From Bacteroidaceae bacterium (GTDB lineage Bacteria > Bacteroidota > Bacteroidia > Bacteroidales > Bacteroidaceae), in NCBI GenBank assembly GCA_017469925.1, contig JAFUFK010000013.1:1-64000 (forward strand): a DNA stretch of 64,000 nucleotides, in the 5' to 3' direction. A model generated the notes under the pieces. That model saw only the letters and a list, made by a program, of their open reading frames with translations. It made no database searches and was not told the origin of the DNA. Each line of letters opens with the position of its first letter. The stretch's first letter is position 1. Shown here piece by piece: positions 8,296 to 16,147 of the stretch. The position numbers and the translations under genes were made by a program.

Positions 8296-10137
8296 ATGAA
8301 GAAGATATTAATGGTAATTGTGGTGGCTTTGACCTCCGTGCATGTGGCGGGGCAGAGCTTTAAGGACGATTACAAGTCGGTGGGCGTCTATGATACATGG
8401 GAACTGTCGCCCTTCCGCACAGGAGTATTAGCGGGTAATGCACAGGTCATAAAGAACCACCTCTATTCGGCCTCAGGCGTGAACCGTACGGGACACATTC
8501 TGGGCGTCCAGCGTTCGCGATTTGGCAGTAACACGTTTGGGGCACGTGTCGATTTGAACTCGCCCGTAACCATAGGCCGCAGTGGTAAGTATGTCCATGC
8601 CTTGGTCTATACGCCCCAGGCCTCGCAGGTGCAACTGATAGGTCTCGGCCGTCGCACAACGAACACTTGGAACGAAGGGACGGACGTCGAGCAGTTCTGG
8701 AGCGACCCAGTCACTATCTCGGCCAATACGTGGACCGACATCGTGGCCAAGGTGCAGACGAACGAGAATGTGGAGATACACAGCATCGTCGTGGTGCCCG
8801 ATTGTAAGTCGCCCCATACGCTGACGAGCGACTTTGTGGCCTACATCGATGAGATTGTCGTAAACTCGAGCAATTCGAAGCGTTCGAGCGTGACCTCAAC
8901 GGTTGACCCCTACGAAGAGGGTGGGGATGACCCGGAGCCAGATGACCCGACACCAGGTGACGAATCGGAGTATTACAAGACGAACTTCGTGAAGACACAG
9001 GCGAATACTCGTGTGGGCGATAGCCACTATATTCGTAAGGTCAGTCTGAAGTCGGGCAGTAATCAGACGCAGTATTACCCCTCGAATGGTGCTACGGCCG
9101 ACCTGCTCTCGGGCCTCCTTTACCTCGATGCTACGGCTTCGGCGGTCTTCGATGTGACGGCCGGACAGAGTTACACGCCGGCGATAGACTATGCCACTGA
9201 CTGGATGCATGCCTACGCCTATGTCGATTACAACCGCGACGGGGAGTTTACGAACGCCCTGGAGGAGCATACGGCTACTTCCGGATGGGGATGGAACCAG
9301 ACATCATACAAATATTATACGGTGGCCGACGTGAGTGAACTTGTGGCCTATTCGGCCTATGCCACGAACTATACGGGTGGTAGCACGGGTAACTTCTATA
9401 ACAGCACCGGTACGAGCAGTGGTAACAATACCATGACCATGCCCTCGTTCACGATTCCCAGCGATTTGCAGAGCGGACTCTACAGGATGCGCTTCAAGGT
9501 CGATTGGTGCAGTCTGGATGCCGGCGGCAACGACGGTTCGGACGGGACGGGTAATACCATCTGGGGAAATGGTGGCGGTATTGTGGATGTATTGCTCAGG
9601 GTGACGGGCAACGACGTGGTCGATGTCTTGTCGAGTAGCCATCGCAATGGTACGATGACCGACAGCGAGGGTAACGACATCGGCAGCACCCCGCTCGAAG
9701 GCACTTATCAGACCCCATACGAAGTGATGATGCTACCGGCCAACGGTTTCGTAACAGAGAGTCTGACGGTAAACTACAAGGTGAACAGCAGCGAATGGCC
9801 TGGCGTATTGACTACGGCTCAGGCAACCTATACCTTGACCGACGACAATTACGACAAGAGTCGTGATAGCTTTACCCTGCCTGCCGAAGTAATGTACTCG
9901 GAGGTCAACCTTGAGCCGATGTACAATAATGCGCCTACGCCGACCTATCCCCCTGGTGACATTAACTGGGACCAGGAGGTGACGATAGCCGATGTGACGG
10001 CCCTCGTGAGCATTATTCTTGGGAAGGATGGCGTTGAGCCTTACCAGTACAATCATGTGGCGGCCGACGTGAATGGCGATGGCGATATCACGATTGCCGA
10101 CGTGACGGCGCTGGTGAATGTGATACTTGGGAAGTAG
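8296..10137 (+). CDS. Secreted protein with GEVED-like domain and dockerin-like tail
   Basis: About 613 residues. ATG 8296 (MKK) gives a normal signal peptide (KKILMVIVVALTSVHVAGQ); ATG 8290 two codons earlier is also possible. Residues about 25-200 are beta-rich and resemble a carbohydrate-binding module. Residues about 230-440 contain 'AYVDYNRDGEFTN' and 'GLYRMRFKVDW', as in GEVED domains. After 'PPGDINWDQEV' come two dockerin-like calcium-binding repeats (TIADVTALVSIILGK and TIADVTALVNVILGK), the second with the DVNGDGD loop. The gene follows the fucosidase by about 60 bp on the same strand and may form an operon with it. Probably a glycan-binding partner; no catalytic motif is recognised. 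Confidence 0.8.
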   Translation: MKKILMVIVVALTSVHVAGQSFKDDYKSVGVYDTWELSPFRTGVLAGNAQVIKNHLYSASGVNRTGHILGVQRSRFGSNTFGARVDLNSPVTIGRSGKYVHALVYTPQASQVQLIGLGRRTTNTWNEGTDVEQFWSDPVTISANTWTDIVAKVQTNENVEIHSIVVVPDCKSPHTLTSDFVAYIDEIVVNSSNSKRSSVTSTVDPYEEGGDDPEPDDPTPGDESEYYKTNFVKTQANTRVGDSHYIRKVSLKSGSNQTQYYPSNGATADLLSGLLYLDATASAVFDVTAGQSYTPAIDYATDWMHAYAYVDYNRDGEFTNALEEHTATSGWGWNQTSYKYYTVADVSELVAYSAYATNYTGGSTGNFYNSTGTSSGNNTMTMPSFTIPSDLQSGLYRMRFKVDWCSLDAGGNDGSDGTGNTIWGNGGGIVDVLLRVTGNDVVDVLSSSHRNGTMTDSEGNDIGSTPLEGTYQTPYEVMMLPANGFVTESLTVNYKVNSSEWPGVLTTAQATYTLTDDNYDKSRDSFTLPAEVMYSEVNLEPMYNNAPTPTYPPGDINWDQEVTIADVTALVSIILGKDGVEPYQYNHVAADVNGDGDITIADVTALVNVILGK

Positions 10138-10139
10138 TG

Positions 10140-10178
10140 CCGAGTCAGCTGGCTGAAAAGTCCGAGTCAGCTGGCTGA
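10140..10178. repeat. Two direct copies of a 17-bp motif
   Basis: CCGAGTCAGCTGGCTGA occurs at 10140-10156 and 10162-10178, 22 bp apart. The core AGTCAGC/GCTGACT is a partial palindrome. It sits at the 3' end of the plus-strand gene just before the shared terminator. Confidence 0.8.
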
Positions 10179-10194
10179 CTTGACTAAACTACAC

Positions 10195-10223
10195 AGCCGC
10201 CTGACCTCATGGGCCAGGCGGCT
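10195..10223. terminator. Bidirectional terminator hairpin
   Basis: A 9-bp stem (AGCCGCCTG and its complement) with an 11-nt loop lies between convergent genes: the dockerin-tailed protein (plus) and the MFS transporter (minus). Short T-rich sequence is present on the plus side. Confidence 0.7.
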
Positions 10224-10250
10224 GTTGTGTTATGAGTGTGTGTGGGGCGG

Positions 10251-11609
10251 TTATGCCTTGGCGGACTGCTGGTGCCTTGTCTTGATGACAAATACGCAGA
10301 GGGAGCCGATGAGCAGGGAGATGCCAGCCACAATCATCATCGAAGGCTGGTGGCTGCCCACGAGGGAGAGAATGGTGCCGCCGAGCAGGGCAGCGACAAT
10401 CTGCGGGATGCAGATGGTGCCGTTGAACAGACCCAGGTAGGCGCCCATGTGACCGTAGCCTTGCAGGGCATTGGTGACGAAGGTGAAGGGCATAGCCAGC
10501 ATGGCTGCCCAGCCGCAACCGATAAGCAGGAAGGGCAGGAACTGGAGGTACTGGTCGTGGATGAAGGGTACCAGGCAGAAACCGATACCTCCGAGCACGA
10601 GACTGAGCGAATAGGCCAGTTTGGTGTTGCGGAACTGCGGGAGCACGATGGCCCAAAGGACACTGCCCACGGCCTGTACGGCGAACAGAATGCCTACCCA
10701 GTTGCCAGCCTCCTGATAGCCTGCGCTGCTGACGTCGGTGGTCTGCCAGACGGTCTCGGCGATGGTGCCGGTCGTGTAGGTCCACATATACATGAAGGCG
10801 GCCCAGCAGAAGAACTGCACCAGACCTACGGCCCAGAATGTGGTGGGCGCATTGCGCAGCAGGGTGAACCAAGATCCACCCCCTTGCCCCTCCCTGTGAG
10901 AGAGGGGAGTATCCGTTTCCTTTGCGTCCTCGGTGCTTATTCCATTGTATTCCTCGTACTCCTGGGGAGGCCACTCCTTCACCTTTAGGGTGGTGTAGAG
11001 CACACAGAGGATGAGGATGGCGGCGCCGATGTAGAACGACCAGATGACCGAGTCGGGCACGACGCCCTTAGGCGCCACGTTCTTGATGCCTATCCATGTA
11101 AAGAAGAAGGGGAAGACGAAGCCTACCACAGAACCGGCGTTGCAAAGGAACGACTGGATAGAGTAGGCCTTCGCCTTCTGTTCCTCGTTCACCATGTCGC
11201 CGACGAGCATCTTGAAGGGCTGCATGGCCATGTTGATGCTGGTGTCGAGAAACATCAGGGCAACGAGGCCGAATACCATGGCGGCACTGATGGTCAGGCC
11301 CAGCGAACCAGCATTGGGCAGCAGACACATGACGAGCACGGCCACGGCAGCACCTATGAAGAGATAGGGGATGCGGCGACCAAAGCGAGTCCAGGTCTTG
11401 TCCGATAGCGTACCTACGATGGGCTGCACAAGGATGCCCATCAGCGGGGGCAGTATCCAGAAGTAACTGAGCGAATGGGGGTCGGCGCCCAGGGTGGCAA
11501 AGATGCGCGAGATGTTGGCCGACTGTAGGGCGTAGGCTATCTGCACACCAAAGAACCCGAAGCTCAGATTCCATAGTTTCCAGAAGGATAGATTGGGTTT
11601 CTGTTTCAT
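10251..11609 (-). CDS. MFS sugar transporter at the end of the sus locus
   Basis: A 452-residue inner-membrane transporter with about 12 hydrophobic segments, of the SLC45/GPH-like type common in Bacteroidetes starch loci. The N-terminal 'SFWKLWNLSFGFFGVQIAYALQ' and 'PIVGTLSDKTWTRFGRRIPY' (the MFS loop 2-3 motif) are diagnostic. It probably imports maltose or malto-oligosaccharides made in the periplasm by the upstream sus enzymes. It is the last gene of the minus-strand run, 56 bp after the amylase. Odd point: the central cytoplasmic loop (about residues 230-250) contains 'TPLSHREGQGGGS', encoded by a small palindromic repeat at 10876-10912 whose relative lies inside murB. Substrate inferred from context. 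Confidence 0.85.
   Translation of the reverse strand: MKQKPNLSFWKLWNLSFGFFGVQIAYALQSANISRIFATLGADPHSLSYFWILPPLMGILVQPIVGTLSDKTWTRFGRRIPYLFIGAAVAVLVMCLLPNAGSLGLTISAAMVFGLVALMFLDTSINMAMQPFKMLVGDMVNEEQKAKAYSIQSFLCNAGSVVGFVFPFFFTWIGIKNVAPKGVVPDSVIWSFYIGAAILILCVLYTTLKVKEWPPQEYEEYNGISTEDAKETDTPLSHREGQGGGSWFTLLRNAPTTFWAVGLVQFFCWAAFMYMWTYTTGTIAETVWQTTDVSSAGYQEAGNWVGILFAVQAVGSVLWAIVLPQFRNTKLAYSLSLVLGGIGFCLVPFIHDQYLQFLPFLLIGCGWAAMLAMPFTFVTNALQGYGHMGAYLGLFNGTICIPQIVAALLGGTILSLVGSHQPSMMIVAGISLLIGSLCVFVIKTRHQQSAKA
10876..10912 (-). repeat. Small palindromic repeat inside the MFS gene
   Basis: A C/G-rich inverted repeat (CCCCTC/GAGGGG around a short loop) lies in frame and encodes TPLSHREGQGGG in the central cytoplasmic loop of the transporter. 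Its peptide resembles the [10 protein letters not shown] insert in MurB (42.5 kb), and its DNA resembles the hairpin at 34312-34340. Confidence 0.7.
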
Positions 11610-11616
11610 GTAAAAG

Positions 11617-11668
11617 GTTAACAGTTTAATGGGTTAACAGTTTAATGGGTTAACGGGTTAATGGGTTA
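11617..11668. repeat. GGTTAAC/GTTTAAT tandem repeat
   Basis: Two copies of a 16-bp unit (TTAACAGTTTAATGGG) followed by three 8-bp units (TTAACGGG/TTAATGGG) fill the gap between the transporter and amylase genes and run a few bases past the amylase stop codon. Confidence 0.8.
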
Positions 11669-13477
11669 ACGGGATAGATACTTGCGGCCTTGGGTGACGA
11701 AGAGGCCACGGGTGGCCTTCGTGACGCGGCGGCCCGTGAGGTCATAGACGGGCGATGGCTGACCATTGTCAATTGTCAATTGGCCATTGTCAATTGAGGT
11801 GGTCTTGTCCTCCTCGACGATGTACTTCGAGCCCGACTGGGTGGTCTTGATGACGTAGTACTTGTCCTCGGAAATCTCCGTCAAATCGACGGTCTGCGGA
11901 CTGCCCGTACCCGTGGAGAATACCACATTGACGTAGTAGTCGGCCGAGGTGATGTTGAAGGTCTGGTAGTACCACGTATAGTCGCCCACCTTCTTGGTCG
12001 CCGTAATTTGCTTACCGGGCCATCCGCCATTGAGCTGCGTATTGTCGTCGCTGTCCCAGATGTAGAAGTTCATGCGGCTCCAACCCAGTTCGTCGCGCAC
12101 GTGGATGGTGGCGGTGTGAGGTGTGAAGTCGCCCTGTGGCTGAGCCTCCTCCTGGATGCGCTGTTCGATGACCTCCCATTCGGGAATGAGGGCGTCGGGC
12201 AGGTAATAGGCGAAGTCCGAGCCCGAGGCCACCTTCGTGTAGCCCGAGGTTGCCGTATAGGCATTGGGTGTCTTGCCCACTACGCAGAGCAGTTTGCCAC
12301 GGCTGCCCGTGGTCTCTACGGCATAGTAGAGCTGTTGGCTGGCCTTTACCTCGTAGGTGCTCACGTTGGTGATGCCTACCAGTTTGCGGGCCGATATCAT
12401 GCGCTTCAGGTCGCTCTTAGCATTGAGCCAGTGCTTCAGGAAGATGCAAGGCGTTCCCGGCATGGCCAGCAGATAGGCATTGGCCGCCAGCGTGTCGCCC
12501 TTAATGGGGTCTTGCTGAGCCGATGCACTGCGATACTCCGTATCATGGTTCTCTACGAACGTCACTGCCCAGGGGCGATAAGCGGCATCATACACCAGAG
12601 GCTTGCCCGCATCGCCTTGCGACGAGGCGGAGAGGAGGGTCCAGTTGTTCTGGTTGATGGCATCGCGCACCCGATAGCGGAACTGGAAGTCGAAGGCCGC
12701 GCTGGTGGGTGTGCCATCTACCCGGGTGCCGTTGATCCAGTTCTTGATGGTCGTCGAGCCGTCCCAGCATTCGCCAACGGAGAACGCCGGCTGGCTGCTG
12801 GTGTTGTAGTCGGCCGTGAACGAGGCACTATAGCCCTTCACCATGTCGTAGCGGAAGCCCGTATAGCCGAGGTCGTTGAGCAGGAACGAGAGGTAAGCCT
12901 TGACGATGCGTTGCACGTTCTCCGACTTATGGTCGAGGTCGCGTGTGCCCGACCAGTCTTCGCCCGTGTCGTTATTGGCCGACAGGCTCACGCCCTGGCT
13001 GTTGGCCTGGGTAAGCGTCGAACCGCCGTCGTCGTTGCGACAGATGTCGGTTGTCCGGAACTGGTACGTCTCGCCCTTGTACGTCTCGCTGGGGAAACCG
13101 AACCATCCACTCGTGTTGTGGTGGTTGATGACCACGTCGGCCACAGTACCCAGCCCCTTCGACTTGAAGGTCTGAATCATGCTGCGCAACTCCGCTTCGG
13201 TGCCGAACGAAGAGTTCTGGTCGAAGTACCGCATAGGCAGGTAGCCCATGTTGTTAGAGTCGTCGCAATAGCCCGAGTTGGGCACCCAGATGAGGTCGAA
13301 GTAGCGGGCCAGTTCGTCGGCCTGCTTCTCCAGCTTTGTCCAGCGCGTCTGGCTGTAACTGTCCCAGTAGAAGCCTTGCAGCATGACTTCGGACTGCGCC
13401 CTCAGGAGCGAGAGGTGAGAGGTGAGCGGTGAGAGAACACAGGCCAGGAGGAATAAGGAAAGTAGTTGTCTCTTCAT
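11666..13477 (-). CDS. Secreted GH13 alpha-amylase with starch-binding module (SusG position)
   Basis: A 603-residue enzyme hydrolysing alpha-1,4 bonds of starch. GH13 landmarks: 'VADVVINHH' (region I), 'GFRYDMVKGY' (nucleophile Asp about 210), 'SVGECWDG' (acid/base Glu about 235) and 'FVENHDTE' (Asp about 311). Residues about 460-560 ('FYIWDSDDNTQLNGGWPGKQI') form a CBM26-like starch-binding module. The end 'VYDLTGRRV...RGLFVTQGRKYLSR' is a sorting-type tail. It occupies the place of susG in Bacteroides thetaiotaomicron, but the signal sequence is odd: MKRQLLSLFLLAC could be a very short lipobox, followed by 'SPLTSHLSLLRAQ' encoded by a GAGAGGT repeat, so lipoprotein versus soluble export is unclear. 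A second in-frame repeat encodes IDNGQLTIDNGQ before the tail. Confidence 0.9.
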   Translation of the reverse strand: MKRQLLSLFLLACVLSPLTSHLSLLRAQSEVMLQGFYWDSYSQTRWTKLEKQADELARYFDLIWVPNSGYCDDSNNMGYLPMRYFDQNSSFGTEAELRSMIQTFKSKGLGTVADVVINHHNTSGWFGFPSETYKGETYQFRTTDICRNDDGGSTLTQANSQGVSLSANNDTGEDWSGTRDLDHKSENVQRIVKAYLSFLLNDLGYTGFRYDMVKGYSASFTADYNTSSQPAFSVGECWDGSTTIKNWINGTRVDGTPTSAAFDFQFRYRVRDAINQNNWTLLSASSQGDAGKPLVYDAAYRPWAVTFVENHDTEYRSASAQQDPIKGDTLAANAYLLAMPGTPCIFLKHWLNAKSDLKRMISARKLVGITNVSTYEVKASQQLYYAVETTGSRGKLLCVVGKTPNAYTATSGYTKVASGSDFAYYLPDALIPEWEVIEQRIQEEAQPQGDFTPHTATIHVRDELGWSRMNFYIWDSDDNTQLNGGWPGKQITATKKVGDYTWYYQTFNITSADYYVNVVFSTGTGSPQTVDLTEISEDKYYVIKTTQSGSKYIVEEDKTTSIDNGQLTIDNGQPSPVYDLTGRRVTKATRGLFVTQGRKYLSR

Positions 13478-13494
13478 AATTGAAAGAAAGAAAA

Positions 13495-13521
13495 AGGGAC
13501 GGGCAGAAGTGCCCGCCCCTT
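13495..13521 (-). terminator. Hairpin between susF and amylase
   Basis: A stem built on GGGCA/TGCCC extended by GGG/CCC on both sides of one mismatch, with loop GAAG, lies in the 68-bp gap between susF and the amylase gene. It may cause partial termination or protect the upstream message end, lowering amylase and transporter expression relative to susC-F. Confidence 0.55.
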
Positions 13522-13545
13522 AGTTAGTGATAATAGTCTTTCGGA

Positions 13546-14931
13546 TTACTGAGCCTCGACGGTCAGTACACCCTGTCCATCGCAGTTAGGCTTGAACGAG
13601 AACTTGTACGTTCCGGCCGAGATGGGCAGGTTGGCACCGTTCTGCGAAGTCATGGCATCCAGGCTGCCGCCCCAAGAGAGGCTCCAGTCGTGGTTGGCAC
13701 GAATCTTGAACTCACCGTCGTTAACGGCATACGTGCCTTCCCAAGCCATCGTCTCGGTGTTGAAGGTCAGGTCGAAGTCGTCGCTCCATGCGTTAGCGCC
13801 AATGGCAGAGCCAATGAGCGACATCTGGGCGATAGGCTCTACGCTGAACGTCAGTGCATCGGTGTTGACCAGGAGCTTGTAGAAGCCCGACTCGTTGCCA
13901 GAGGGCAGGTTGCAGTTGCCACCATCGATGGCAATCACGCCTTCGCCGTCACCAGCACCGTACTGAGGATTGTTCCAGTCGGGTGTGGTGGTGAACTTGA
14001 AGCCCCATGTCGACTCGTTGTCGGCCAAGTAGATGTAGTAGTAACCCTCGAAGTGGTCGCCTACCTTCACCAGCGGAGAGAAGCCCCAACCGTTGGCGTC
14101 GCCAGCGTACCAGAGTTGCTCGGTATACGGAGCATAGGTGAAATACCAGTCTTTGGGGGATACTGTGAACTTGTACTTGCCGCCCGTTTCACAGTTAAAG
14201 GAGTTGCCCACGTTGCTGTCCAAATTGAAGAAACCAGAGGTAGAGGTGTCACCGTTAGCCTGTGCACGGAACAGCATGTTCCAGTCGCCAGCATCTACAG
14301 CCTCTTGAGGAGCAAAGCAGAACCATTCGCCGTCAGCAATCTCCAGCACAATAGAGAAAGTGCCATCCTCGTTCTTCTCCATGGGAGTGGGAGAGGACAG
14401 ATTCCAACTGTTGTAACCACCAATGTAATAGACCTGAGAGGTCTCGGAGATGGCAGGAAGTTCCTGAGTCTGGAAGTTGACAATAGCCTCGTTGGTAGTG
14501 AATTGCGTACCAACGCCGTCAGCGTCAACGGCTGTACCTACGACCTTCAGAGGCAATGGACGATTGAGGTAAGCCATGCTCTTATAGGCCACTTTGATGG
14601 CACTGTCGAGACGTGCAACGGGTACGGTGAGCACATTGTTTTCATCCTCAGTAAAGGGGATTTCACAGCCTTCGAGGAACAACTTCTTAGATACAATTTT
14701 GGAAATTTCCTTCTCAGAGGCAACGGAGGTAATCTTCACCAAAGGCAGTGTATCACCAACGTTCTCATAGCTGAGGTCGCCAGCAACGTTCTCAAGGGTA
14801 GCTGTTACCAGTTCCACACCGTCTTCCTGGCCATAAGCCTGTGGGTCGGCCCAGTCGGTAAAGTCCTCATCGCAAGCCGTGAAAGCCATTGCGCCAGCGA
14901 GGATACCAGCATATAAAAATAACTTTTTCAT
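13546..14931 (-). CDS. susF: SusF-like surface starch-binding lipoprotein
   Basis: A 461-residue lipoprotein from ATG 14931; a TTG four codons earlier is less likely. The signal MKKLFLYAGILAGAMAFTAC has a lipobox with Cys followed by DED, the acidic start typical of surface-exposed Bacteroidetes lipoproteins. Repeated modules such as 'YYIGGYNSWN', 'LWYAGDANGWGF' and 'MSLIGSAIGANAWSDD' fit the tandem starch-binding domains of SusE/SusF. It has no catalytic function; it holds starch at the cell surface for the SusCD complex. It lies between susE (33 bp upstream) and the amylase. The exact SusF label rests on gene order and length. Confidence 0.85.
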   Translation of the reverse strand: MKKLFLYAGILAGAMAFTACDEDFTDWADPQAYGQEDGVELVTATLENVAGDLSYENVGDTLPLVKITSVASEKEISKIVSKKLFLEGCEIPFTEDENNVLTVPVARLDSAIKVAYKSMAYLNRPLPLKVVGTAVDADGVGTQFTTNEAIVNFQTQELPAISETSQVYYIGGYNSWNLSSPTPMEKNEDGTFSIVLEIADGEWFCFAPQEAVDAGDWNMLFRAQANGDTSTSGFFNLDSNVGNSFNCETGGKYKFTVSPKDWYFTYAPYTEQLWYAGDANGWGFSPLVKVGDHFEGYYYIYLADNESTWGFKFTTTPDWNNPQYGAGDGEGVIAIDGGNCNLPSGNESGFYKLLVNTDALTFSVEPIAQMSLIGSAIGANAWSDDFDLTFNTETMAWEGTYAVNDGEFKIRANHDWSLSWGGSLDAMTSQNGANLPISAGTYKFSFKPNCDGQGVLTVEAQ

Positions 14932-14964
14932 AGTCATTGTCAATTATCAATTATTAATTGTCAA

Positions 14965-16128
14965 TTATTTAACACTACCAGTACCAGCGGTGAAGTTCAC
15001 GTAAGCCTTCTGACCGGCAGATACCTGCTGCGAGTAGTCGGGACCTACGTTTTCAGCCCAGTTCTTTGGTATATCAGCGTCGCGATAGTACAGCGTGCCA
15101 TCACTCTTGATGGTGAACTCGGTCTTCCACCAATCAATACCGCAATCAACGAACATACGGAGTTCGCCAGCACCAGCGAAGGGAGGAGATACCCATTCGC
15201 CATTGGCATCAGCAGGAGCCGTGAAGCGCCATTCGTCCATCATACTCCAGTTGTCTGGATCGGCAGCAGCACCGATGACATAGACAGCTGCATCCTTGGC
15301 AATAACGGTATAATTGATATCTTGGCCAGAAGCCTTCACGCGAACGATGAAGGTATACCATCCACCATTCGTGACTTTCATATTGGATGTTTCGCTGTCA
15401 CCACCATTCTTGAAGCCACCAGAGGACTGGTCGTCGAAGGTAACCTGTCCATAACCCTTATCATTCCCCTTCCATTCATTGTCTGGATTAATCTTAAACT
15501 CAGCACCATCCTGCATATAGACAACTGCATAATAGAAGTTGTCTTGACTGTAAGGTACTTGGAAAGGAACAAATGTACTCCAGCCATTCGAAGCGGCAAA
15601 GTCACCGACAATATACATCGAGGTCGGCAGTACGGGACCATCAACGCCCTCGTTCGGGTCGTAAGCCTTCACTAGAGGGAGTTCGATGGTGTTAGACTTC
15701 GATACACCCAGTGTTTCGTCGACAAACAGATGAGCAGTCAGATAGACATACACCTTTACAGGATTCGACAAATCGGGCTCTTCGCCCAGTTGCTCAAGAA
15801 TGTACTCGTTCAATTCAGAAGCGGGCAGCAAGAACTTTGCACTTGTAGAGGTAGTGGACAGCGGAGTAAAGTTCTCGCCATCAAGACTTACGTTTGCAGT
15901 GTAAACCGTAGATACGGGGAAGCCTCCGTAGTCGGGTTGCGAGGTCGTCAGTACCACGTATTCCGAGTTCTTCAGGTCGTAAACATTGTTGGCTGCATAG
16001 GCCGGCGTATTGAGCACGAATGAGGGAGCCTCTTGGAATATGGGATTGCTGTCGCGGTCTTCGTCACACGAGGTAACGAGGAACAGAGCCATGCTCAGCG
16101 TCAGCAGTGAAAGAAATATCTTTTTCAT
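14965..16128 (-). CDS. susE: SusE-like surface starch-binding lipoprotein
   Basis: A 387-residue lipoprotein: MKKIFLSLLTLSMALFLVTSC followed by DEDRD, a surface-lipoprotein type start. The N-terminal region ('FVLNTPAYAANNVYDLKNSEYVVLTTS') matches the SusE N-terminal Ig-like domain. Two later modules ('SMYIVGDFAASNGWSTFVPF', 'VYVIGAAADPDNWSMMDEWRF') are starch-binding repeats. It lies 19 bp downstream of susD and 33 bp upstream of susF, in the canonical order. An AATTGTCAATTA-type repeat fills the short gap to susF. Confidence 0.9.
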   Translation of the reverse strand: MKKIFLSLLTLSMALFLVTSCDEDRDSNPIFQEAPSFVLNTPAYAANNVYDLKNSEYVVLTTSQPDYGGFPVSTVYTANVSLDGENFTPLSTTSTSAKFLLPASELNEYILEQLGEEPDLSNPVKVYVYLTAHLFVDETLGVSKSNTIELPLVKAYDPNEGVDGPVLPTSMYIVGDFAASNGWSTFVPFQVPYSQDNFYYAVVYMQDGAEFKINPDNEWKGNDKGYGQVTFDDQSSGGFKNGGDSETSNMKVTNGGWYTFIVRVKASGQDINYTVIAKDAAVYVIGAAADPDNWSMMDEWRFTAPADANGEWVSPPFAGAGELRMFVDCGIDWWKTEFTIKSDGTLYYRDADIPKNWAENVGPDYSQQVSAGQKAYVNFTAGTGSVK

Positions 16129-16147
16129 ACGATTATTAGTTTAAGGA

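Noticed and set aside
12008..13432. 474-codon plus-strand frame opposite the amylase
   Set aside because: Val/Gly/Ala-rich antisense shadow of GH13 coding sequence without any motif.
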